From: a virus
Length of the DNA: 23,731 nucleotides
Direction: 5' to 3' (one strand)
Virus record (IMG/VR): IMGVR_UViG_3300027839_000070
Coordinates: 1-23,731 of that record
Below, in pieces: positions 19,310 to 23,731 of the stretch. The notes under the pieces were generated by a model. That model saw only the letters and a program-made list of their open reading frames with translations, was not told where the DNA came from and searched no databases. Made by a program: the position numbers and the translations under genes. The stretch's first letter is position 1. Every line of letters begins with the position of its first letter.

Positions 19310-19605
19310 CTCTCGCCTCTTTGTTGCAATTTGAAATCGTCCCATGCGTGTTCTTCTGGCTCGCCAACGTCATCAAACCAATCGTGTACCTGAAGGATCT
19401 TCGGAAACGCTTTGACCTCTAGCGCCACCATGTCAGCGAATAGCAGGGTGCCGCGCTTGTCCATCCATCCAAGTTCCTCAAGCCTACGTTGCATTGTCTT
19501 GAGGAGGTCGGAGCCCTCATCTTCAACGGAGAACACCGGCACATCTTCGGACGCTGTATGTGCCTCGGCTGCGTGCCGGAAGCGGTGGGCCAATGTGTCC
19601 TTCAT
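19306..19605 (-). CDS. VRR-NUC/DUF-like or hypothetical acidic protein (99 aa)
   Basis: ATG 19603-19605 forms ATGA with the upstream gene. The product is acidic, with MKDTLAHRFRHAAEAHTASE, VFSVEDEGSDLLKTMQRRLE, LGWMDKRGTLLFADMVALEV and FPKILQVHDWFDDVGEPEEH. The mix of helix and a central LLFADMVALEV strand does not match a family I can name; a nuclease reading is weak because no conserved D...ExK triad is seen. It is soluble with no Cys. Treat as hypothetical. It belongs to the tight run of genes from 20113 down to 17965. Confidence 0.6.
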   Translation of the reverse strand: MKDTLAHRFRHAAEAHTASEDVPVFSVEDEGSDLLKTMQRRLEELGWMDKRGTLLFADMVALEVKAFPKILQVHDWFDDVGEPEEHAWDDFKLQQRGER

Positions 19606-19940
19606 GCGGGAACCCACTTGGTAGCGCGCCCGTGTTCCTTGGCCTCCTTGGTGGCTTCAGCGATATCGTCGGCGTAGGCAGTACGTTCGTCAGGGGTCAG
19701 GACGTAGAGGTTCGGGTTGATCCCATTGTTGGTAATGGACACGCTTGTGCGCCCCCGTCCTTTGCATACCCCACGGCACAGATAGGGACTGGCTAACGTG
19801 AAGGAATTGCACGGACCCATAGACCCCCAGCGTCGGCAATTGTCGCAACGTGCTTCGATGGTCACGTCGATTTCGCGCCACTTCCGTATCCGGTCGCGCC
19901 ACTCTTTGCGCGATTCGTCAGGCTGTTGTGCGGTCTTCAT
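19602..19940 (-). CDS. Cys-rich putative zinc-binding protein (112 aa)
   Basis: ATG 19938-19940 forms ATGA with the upstream stop. The product begins MKTAQQPDESRKEWRDRIRK, then has four to five Cys in a compact block: EARCDNCRRWGSMGPCNSF followed by SPYLCRGVCKGRG. This suggests one or two metal sites between about residues 30 and 65. A β part (SVSITNNGINPNLYVLTPDE) and a Lys/Glu-rich helix (ADDIAEATKEAKEHG) follow. Family not recognised. Together with its neighbour (CxxC) it is part of a striking set of small zinc proteins. Confidence 0.65.
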   Translation of the reverse strand: MKTAQQPDESRKEWRDRIRKWREIDVTIEARCDNCRRWGSMGPCNSFTLASPYLCRGVCKGRGRTSVSITNNGINPNLYVLTPDERTAYADDIAEATKEAKEHGRATKWVPA

Positions 19941-20113
19941 GCTGCACCGGCCCGTAGACATTTCTTGCAGGTCACCTTTTTGTCTGGCGACAGGAACGTG
20001 TCACCCGCTTGCGGAATTAGGGCGCAAAGCGTCTCGCGTCCCTGTATCGCATGAACCTTCGTGCCATACATCGTCTGGAACGTGGGCGGGTAGTAGTGGG
20101 TCGTGGTCCTCAT
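19937..20113 (-). CDS. Small protein with C-terminal CxxC (58 aa)
   Basis: ATG 20111-20113 is chosen because AGGGGG lies about five bases upstream; an earlier in-frame start at 20155 has no site. The product begins MRTTTHYYPPTFQTMYGTKV, continues HAIQGRETLCALIPQAGDTF and ends with KKVTCKKCLRAGAA. H21, C30, and the CxxC near 50-53 could form a zinc site of the 'H...C....C..C' kind seen in many small phage and actinobacterial proteins. It is the first gene of the replication block, downstream of a large gap with a hairpin. Confidence 0.68.
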   Translation of the reverse strand: MRTTTHYYPPTFQTMYGTKVHAIQGRETLCALIPQAGDTFLSPDKKVTCKKCLRAGAA

Positions 20114-20172
20114 GTTTACCCCCTTGCGTGGTTGGTATGGATCAATCTGGGGCAACGCGGCTAGTGGCGCAA
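20111..20172 (-). promoter_or_regulatory. Leader with shared TTGCGCCAC ... ACGCAAGGGGG elements
   Basis: On the minus strand TTGCGCCAC (20164-20172) and ACGCAAGGGGGTAAAC (ending at the ATG at 20113) repeat the layout found before the gene at 16439, with 34 and 31 bases between them. In the second copy the -10 is weak (CAGATT at 17-base spacing). The pair may mark promoters or translation enhancers of the same type. Confidence 0.45.
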
Positions 20173-20202
20173 GTCCCTATCAGACGGGCATGGCAGATAC
20201 AC

Positions 20203-20238
20203 GAAACCCGGTGGCGCTTTCAACGCACACCGGGCTTC
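20203..20238 (-). terminator. Strong hairpin in the 231-base gap 20114-20344
   Basis: Arms 20203-20213 and 20228-20238 pair over 11 bases (one G-U in minus-strand RNA), with GCG/CGC extending the stem across a bulged base and a loop of seven. No U-run follows. The gap 20114-20344 contains no frame with a plausible start; a small GCC-TTCG-GGC hairpin (about 20290-20299) lies closer to the metallophosphoesterase gene. Probably transcript end and new start between the two blocks. Confidence 0.5.
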
Positions 20239-20344
20239 GCTGGTCACTGACGGGTTAGCTATGGAAGGCGGGCGAGCGCGTCAGGACCGGCCCGAAGGCT
20301 GCAAGGGGCTCGCTTGCTTTAAGATAGGGCGGCGAGGCTTAGGG

Positions 20345-21601
20345 TCAACCAGTGTACCGCTTGCCACGGAAGTACCCTACGCCGTCATGGATGCGGATTT
20401 CTTCAACGCCGAACTGCTTACGGTCCGCGCTCCACGTCACCACGTTGAACCCCTGCTGCCAATCGGCATGGGCTACATAGTCTTCGCGGATCGTGCCGAG
20501 TAAGCCCATTTCCCACCACGCTTGCGTCCCGTTGTAATCCCTGTGCTCGTAGACGCCGCGCCTGTGGGTGTGGCCGCTCATGCCGCCTTTGTTGTACTTG
20601 GAATATTCAGCTTTTGCGCTGGCCCCACTGTGAGCTCGCACGATGTCGCCGTGTTTGAGAATGAGCCGGTCAAATAGCAGGTAATGATTAGAGCCGCCGC
20701 CGCCCGTGTAACTGACCGTCTCCCAATCGTCGCCAAGTCCGAGCAATGCTTCCCATTTCAAGACCTCGTGGACACTCGGCAGTGTCAGGATCTCGCCAGC
20801 TAACCGGCCTTCGCATAGTGCCCAGATCGACTTCCGCAGTCGCGCTTCATGGTTGCCCAGCAGATAGACGCGCTTCGCGTTAGGCGTCAGGCTTTTAATT
20901 ATGGCGAAGTGCTTTGCGCCCATTTCGATTTCCTCGGCCAGCCCGATTCGATTCATCGGATCTTTCGGCCACCGTCCTAGCTGCTCGCAGTCAAGCACGT
21001 CACCGTGGGCGCACACGAAGCCGGGGTTTAGCAGGTCAATGATCTGGTAGAGGATCGAAATGCAGCGATCACACTGATGAGGGAAATGTTCGTCGCCCCA
21101 ATGCACGGAAACGAAATCGCCTTCGGATGGCTTGACCTTCCTTGGGCGGCTGACCTTCACAATCAGCGGGCTCGGTAGCCCTGACTCTGCCCACTTCTTC
21201 CGTACCTTGATCGCGACGTAGAAGCACGGAACCACGACAGCCTCATCGTCAATCTTCATTGGCACGTCCCACTTCTTCATCTGCCCGCTATCGGGCACGA
21301 TTTCCCACACCTTCGGATCTAGGCCAGACTTTGCGAACAGCGTCTCGGGGTCTCGAATTGACTTGGAAGCTGCCACCCGCACATAACCGTCCCCGACTTC
21401 TATCTTTTCGTCGGGCTCAGTCGGGATGCTTTCCGCGCCTAGCCCTAGTTGGGATCGCCGCTTGATAATGGAGCTCGGGCCGCGCTTGCCTGGGAATCGC
21501 GCCTGAAACGCTTTGACGATAGATGGGTTGCTTGAGCCCGCCGCCACCATGTCCGCAATCAGCGCGTCTTCTTCTCGGGTCCACAGTGCGCCGCCTGCCA
21601 A
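20345..21601 (-). CDS. Metallophosphoesterase with N-terminal Myb/SANT-like domain
   Basis: Calcineurin-like phosphoesterase of unknown substrate. It starts at TTG 21599-21601, the only start after an in-frame stop; AGAGGGGG lies about eight bases upstream. Residues 5-55 (LWTREEDALIADMVAAGSSN ... IIKRRSQLGLG) are a Myb/SANT-like tri-helix DNA-binding part. Residues about 165-350 carry the metal motifs in order: HWGDEHFPHQ (GDEH in place of GD.H), CAHGDVLD, LGNHEARL, LKHGDIVR and MSGHTHRRG. Phage members of this type are proposed to act on nucleic acid or nucleotides. The two-domain make-up suggests targeting to DNA. A pair of hairpins and a gap follow its stop. Confidence 0.85.
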   Translation of the reverse strand: MAGGALWTREEDALIADMVAAGSSNPSIVKAFQARFPGKRGPSSIIKRRSQLGLGAESIPTEPDEKIEVGDGYVRVAASKSIRDPETLFAKSGLDPKVWEIVPDSGQMKKWDVPMKIDDEAVVVPCFYVAIKVRKKWAESGLPSPLIVKVSRPRKVKPSEGDFVSVHWGDEHFPHQCDRCISILYQIIDLLNPGFVCAHGDVLDCEQLGRWPKDPMNRIGLAEEIEMGAKHFAIIKSLTPNAKRVYLLGNHEARLRKSIWALCEGRLAGEILTLPSVHEVLKWEALLGLGDDWETVSYTGGGGSNHYLLFDRLILKHGDIVRAHSGASAKAEYSKYNKGGMSGHTHRRGVYEHRDYNGTQAWWEMGLLGTIREDYVAHADWQQGFNVVTWSADRKQFGVEEIRIHDGVGYFRGKRYTG

Positions 21602-21637
21602 ATCAGATACCCCCTCTAAAGTATTTCGCTACAAAAC

Positions 21638-21883
21638 TCATGTCTCGGAGTCCCGTTTCGGTATGCCGCAGTAGCAGCACGGATCATGGTGCCCGCCGTT
21701 GTGAGTCAGGCACTTATCGCACCACCATTCGACCTCCTTCTTCGGACATACCGCGATGAGCCAACCCCACTCGTCTGCGTCCTCGCGGGCGTGCCGCAAT
21801 CGGAAGTCGGGTTTCTCGCCCACTGTGTCACGACGCGGCGGGTTCGCGCCAAGTGTGCGCGGGGGGCTTGTCGGCTTTATCAC
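21638..21883 (-). CDS. Small protein with RanBP2-type zinc-finger signature (81 aa)
   Basis: The frame runs from GTG 21881-21883, overlapping the upstream gene by 56 bases; another in-frame GTG (21821-21823) would give 61 residues without overlap, so the start is uncertain. The finger is EWWCDKCLTHNGGHHDPCCYCG, written here as W-x-C-x2-C-x3-N-x6-C-x2-C, the exact RanBP2 zinc-ribbon spacing. The N-terminal part is Pro/Arg-rich (LGANPPRRDTVGEK). In eukaryotes such fingers bind single-stranded RNA or ubiquitin. The protein upstream has the same finger, so the pair looks duplicated. Confidence 0.65.
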   Translation of the reverse strand: MIKPTSPPRTLGANPPRRDTVGEKPDFRLRHAREDADEWGWLIAVCPKKEVEWWCDKCLTHNGGHHDPCCYCGIPKRDSET

Positions 21884-21998
21884 GCCACTCGTCGGGCATA
21901 CTGTCCGCGGCCTCTGCGTCCCAGCGGCAGAAGTAGCACCACCTATCGTTTTGGGAGTTGCGCTCTACGCAGCGCGGGCAGTGCCATTCGCGGCGCAT
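21828..21998 (-). CDS. Small protein with RanBP2-type zinc-finger signature (56 aa)
   Basis: ATG 21996-21998 shares one base with the upstream stop (TGATG) and is preferred over GTG 22014-22016. The product begins MRREWHCPRCVERNSQNDRW and continues CYFCRWDAEAADSM, so W4-x-C-x2-C-x3-N-x6-C-x2-C: the RanBP2-type spacing with its conserved Trp and Asn. The rest is a polar tail with KADKPPAHTWREPAAS. It precedes a second protein with the same finger. The function is unknown; a nucleic-acid or protein interaction is likely. Confidence 0.68.
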   Translation of the reverse strand: MRREWHCPRCVERNSQNDRWCYFCRWDAEAADSMPDEWRDKADKPPAHTWREPAAS

Positions 21999-22522
21999 CA
22001 CCGTACAACCATCCACGTCAGGAGTGCAACCGCGCTGAACTCTCCCACGCTCCTCAGTAGGGCCGTTCGCGGATACTTCACTTGCAATCCGTCACGCACC
22101 GCCCGTGCCGTGAATCCTGGCCGAACGTCGTAATCCATAGCCTTGAGGTCGCCAACATTAGTCAGGCCGGTCACCGTCAGCCGGTCCCGTTGCGTGAACC
22201 AGCCGGGGCTATGCGTGACGGACCGAAGGAGCAGCAGGGTATCAACCCGTATTATGGTATCTGTTCGCAAAGCCACCACAGGACGACAGAAGGCCGTCAC
22301 GTCGCTGTGGGCACCTTGGGGAGCGGTTGCGACCTGAGAGGGGCCTACCGCGACGTGACGCACCCTATCGACGAATGTACGCACCGTGTCGGGCTCCCTG
22401 CGCTCTATCCTAGCTGCTGGCACAATCACCTCGGGGTACAATATCGCCTCTTGCCCACCGAATAGCACATAGCCACCGAGCACGCCAGCCACCACCAGCG
22501 CGGGGTAGCCGAGCGCCTTCAT
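21998..22522 (-). CDS. Membrane-anchored protein in the lysis block (174 aa)
   Basis: ATG 22520-22522 forms ATGA with the peptidase stop. An N-terminal membrane helix (ALGYPALVVAGVLGGYVLFGG, about 3-23) is followed by a periplasm-type region with Arg/Asp-rich sequence (ERREPDTVRTFVDRVRHV) and β-like segments (LRTDTIIRVDTLLLLRSV). The last residues (EFSAVALLTWMVVR) are hydrophobic and may form a second helix. A place directly after the endolysin gene suggests a spanin- or holin-like role, but it lacks the coiled coil typical of inner-membrane spanins. Function is therefore open. Confidence 0.6.
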   Translation of the reverse strand: MKALGYPALVVAGVLGGYVLFGGQEAILYPEVIVPAARIERREPDTVRTFVDRVRHVAVGPSQVATAPQGAHSDVTAFCRPVVALRTDTIIRVDTLLLLRSVTHSPGWFTQRDRLTVTGLTNVGDLKAMDYDVRPGFTARAVRDGLQVKYPRTALLRSVGEFSAVALLTWMVVR

Positions 22523-22836
22523 TTACTCTTACCCCACCACATAACGATGTCAGGCAGCGACGGGTCACAATCAGCGTGCGCGTGGAGATCATATATTCCA
22601 ATACGCCGGAACCCTGCCTCAATCAAGCCGCGCACGATATGGAAGCGATTACGGGATGTCTTCGTTCTGATATCCACAGCGTATCCACGTCCGTGTGACT
22701 TGTCGTCACCTTCGCGGTGTGAGCTCGTGAGCACGAACGGCACGCCTGCAATATCCCGCGCATCATCTAGTCTGGTGAGTAGCTCGCGCTTCATCTTGCT
22801 GAAGTCGCTGAACTCGTCCTCGTTAAAGTTCCTCAT
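22519..22836 (-). CDS. M15-family peptidase, probable endolysin
   Basis: This family of D-Ala-D-Ala metallopeptidases cleaves peptidoglycan peptide bridges. The 105-residue product has the zinc motif SHGRGYAVDIR with H48 and D55, and near the end IYDLHAHADCD, where H85/H87 and D89 correspond to the third ligand and catalytic region ('H.D'). FVLTSSHREGDD is the conserved strand before the first ligand ('L.SGYR'). The length is that of compact Peptidase_M15_3 phage lysins without a wall-binding domain. GAGGAA lies before ATG 22834-22836. Membrane-protein genes on both sides are typical of a lysis cassette. Confidence 0.8.
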   Translation of the reverse strand: MRNFNEDEFSDFSKMKRELLTRLDDARDIAGVPFVLTSSHREGDDKSHGRGYAVDIRTKTSRNRFHIVRGLIEAGFRRIGIYDLHAHADCDPSLPDIVMWWGKSK

Positions 22837-22969
22837 TCCTGTTCCTCATTGTGTCGTGCGCGAACTTCCCAACCCCTGACGATACAGCCGTGGCCGTGAA
22901 CACGCCTCCGTCTTGCAGTAGCCATGCAAGTACACTAGCGAGCACCACTAGGAACACCGCGAACATCAT
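22823..22969 (-). CDS. Small membrane protein, holin candidate (48 aa)
   Basis: The frame extends to 23056, but a GAGAGG site 11 bases before ATG 22967-22969 and the upstream gene's stop at 22987 support the shorter form. The product begins MMFAVFLVVLASVLAWLLQD, a single membrane helix (about 2-19), then GGVFTATAVSSGVGKFAHDT and a charged end (RNRNEEL). Its end overlaps the M15 peptidase gene by 14 bases. A single-helix protein before a lysin gene suggests a small (class III-like) holin; a pinholin needs two helices and so does not fit well. Confidence 0.6.
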   Translation of the reverse strand: MMFAVFLVVLASVLAWLLQDGGVFTATAVSSGVGKFAHDTMRNRNEEL

Positions 22970-22986
22970 TGCCCGTGTGCCCTCTC

Positions 22987-23277
22987 TCAATGCGAACAGC
23001 CCGCGACCGCTGCGCCCGTCGCGGCTTCCCCGGTAAGCGTGAGCCCGATTAAGCACTTCAATTCGTCGAGGTGCTTATCGTGGTCCTTGCCTTCCAGAAC
23101 AATCGTCTGAATTGTGTCGTGGTGCCCTCGTAGCTCTGCTGCGTTCATCTCTACAGTCTCGGGTAGGTCCGTGTAGGCACCTGCCGCCGTGAGCCCGCCG
23201 CCCAGCAGGGCCAACGCACCGACGACCGCCGCAGCAGCCTTAACCGCCGTTGATAGGCCCTTCGCCCACTCTACCAT
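22987..23277 (-). CDS. Membrane protein of the lysis block (96 aa)
   Basis: ATG 23275-23277 has AAGGGGTG seven bases upstream; GTG 23284-23286 would sit on that site and is less likely. Residues about 10-33 (AVKAAAAVVGALALLGGGLTAAG) form one membrane helix. Behind it are helical polar residues (AAELRGHHDTIQTIVLEGKD, KHLDELKCLIGLTLTGEA) and a C-terminal GAAVAGCSH. It resembles short phage proteins with one membrane anchor and a coiled-coil-like tail found before lysins. Possible roles are holin or lysis regulator; no clear family motif is seen. Confidence 0.62.
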   Translation of the reverse strand: MVEWAKGLSTAVKAAAAVVGALALLGGGLTAAGAYTDLPETVEMNAAELRGHHDTIQTIVLEGKDHDKHLDELKCLIGLTLTGEAATGAAVAGCSH

Positions 23278-23304
23278 CCGGTGCACCCCTTCGTTCGTTT
23301 AAAG

Positions 23305-23706
23305 TTAGACCGCCGCCGCCGCTGCTGCTGCTTCTTCTGCTGCTGCTGCTGCCGCTGCTTCTGCTGCTGCTTCTTCTGCTGCTTTCGCTGCTGCGGCGGC
23401 TGCTGCCCGAGCTTCTCTGGCAAGCATCAGCGTTGGCAGAAACTCAATAACGTCCCCCGTCCTGAACTCATAGGCGGGGAGATCCGCTGGGCGTCCTGTC
23501 GTGGCATCTCGGAGGTCTGTCATGTCATCCACGCTCATCGTCAGCGACCCACCATTCCCGAGAGATGAGGGGATGAAGTCCTTCCCGTCCATCGTGCCGT
23601 AGTGAAATGCCACTACCAGCATCCCGGCAGAATGTTCTCGTTTCTCATCGTAAACCTCGCCGTGCGTGTATCCGTCAACGGGGGCGTCTAGCTCGAAAAT
23701 CCTCAT
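23305..23706 (-). CDS. Hypothetical protein with long Ala/Glu tail (133 aa)
   Basis: ATG 23704-23706 has AAGGACAGGA in front. Residues 1-95 are a β-like domain (VDGYTHGEVYDEKREHSAGM, SLTMSVDDMTDLRDATTGRP, EFRTGDVIEFLPTLM). Residues 96-133 are almost only Ala, Glu and Lys (AREARAAAAAAAKAAEEAAA ...), an extended helix. The tail is coded by an imperfect GCN repeat. Gene order would place it at the end of the tail module or start of the lysis block. Family not recognised; the Ala tail may be an assembly or oligomerisation helix. Confidence 0.62.
   Translation of the reverse strand: MRIFELDAPVDGYTHGEVYDEKREHSAGMLVVAFHYGTMDGKDFIPSSLGNGGSLTMSVDDMTDLRDATTGRPADLPAYEFRTGDVIEFLPTLMLAREARAAAAAAAKAAEEAAAEAAAAAAAEEAAAAAAAV
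23308..23421 (-). repeat. Imperfect GCN triplet repeat coding for Ala tail
   Basis: About 110 bases consist of GCA/GCT/GCC/GAA triplets on the coding strand (plus strand reads runs of tgc, cgc and ttc). It lies wholly inside the C-terminal coding part of the 23305-23706 gene, is in frame, and is a likely slippage-prone, length-variable site. Confidence 0.8.
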
Positions 23707-23731
23707 CGGTCCTGTCCTTGGAAATTGGGTT

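Noticed and set aside
20203-20238. tRNA gene in the 20114-20344 gap
   Set aside because: A stem is present but no T-arm GTTCGA-type sequence, anticodon arm or acceptor pairing could be fitted.
23281-23568. Plus-strand Cys/Leu-rich frames across the triplet repeat, and the repeat as a CRISPR-like array
   Set aside because: The products are artefacts of reading the GCN repeat on the other strand. There are no unique spacers between equal repeats, and the minus-strand frame explains the repeat as an Ala/Glu tail.
1-23731. Integrase, repressor or other lysogeny genes
   Set aside because: None seen on either strand. The ribbon-helix-helix protein alone does not show a temperate life style, and genes outside the window are not known.

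Overview
The window is part of the genome of a tailed double-stranded DNA phage (Caudoviricetes), probably with siphovirus- or podovirus-like head architecture, infecting a bacterium with GC-rich DNA. All recognisable genes lie on the minus strand in one dense, co-directional array. Neighbours are mostly coupled by ATGA, GTGA, TGATG or other short overlaps, so the gene order below follows transcription, from high to low coordinates. No integrase, repressor, tRNA, CRISPR array or insertion sequence was seen. The host cannot be named from the sequence.

Layout in transcription order. (1) 23706-21998: an Ala/Glu-tailed protein that may end the tail module, then a lysis-type block of two small membrane proteins, an M15 peptidase (probable endolysin) and a membrane-anchored protein. 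(2) 21998-20345: two tiny proteins that each carry a RanBP2-type zinc-finger signature, then a metallophosphoesterase with a Myb/SANT-like N-terminus. (3) 20344-20114: a non-coding gap with a strong hairpin. (4) 20113-14790: DNA metabolism, with small zinc-binding proteins, an SSB-like protein ending in DLPF, an HNH/DUF968-like nuclease, a protein with zinc fingers on both sides of an HTH-like segment, a RusA-type resolvase, a ribbon-helix-helix protein and a DUF1376 replication protein. (5) 14708-11195: a small ORF behind a good promoter candidate, then TerS, TerL and a DUF4055 portal. (6) 11198-8044: a sugar cassette with a NeuB-type synthase, an orphan ORF, a SAM methyltransferase, a HAD phosphatase, an FmdB-like zinc ribbon and a NeuA-type cytidylyltransferase. 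(7) 8060-4033: a MuF/SPP1-gp7 head protein with a C-terminal HExxH domain, small head-region proteins, a Maf/DUF115-like putative glycosyltransferase and a second small protein of the same general type. (8) 3911-1: scaffold, P22-type coat protein, head-tail connectors, and a tail terminator cut by the window edge.

The most notable system is (6) plus the DUF115-type proteins in (7). A NeuB-like synthase, a NeuA-like activator, a phosphatase, a methyltransferase and candidate transferases sit inside the virion-assembly operon between portal and coat genes. I infer a phage-encoded pathway that makes a CMP-activated nonulosonic (sialic acid-like) sugar and may attach it to a virion or host protein. 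The individual family calls are strong for NeuB and NeuA; the pathway and its target are inference.

Five genes below about 60 codons (1195-1329, 5965-6144, 15954-16109, 16323-16439, 17500-17607) and one truncated gene (1-411) were found by reading the minus strand directly. Each fits the overlap pattern of its neighbours.
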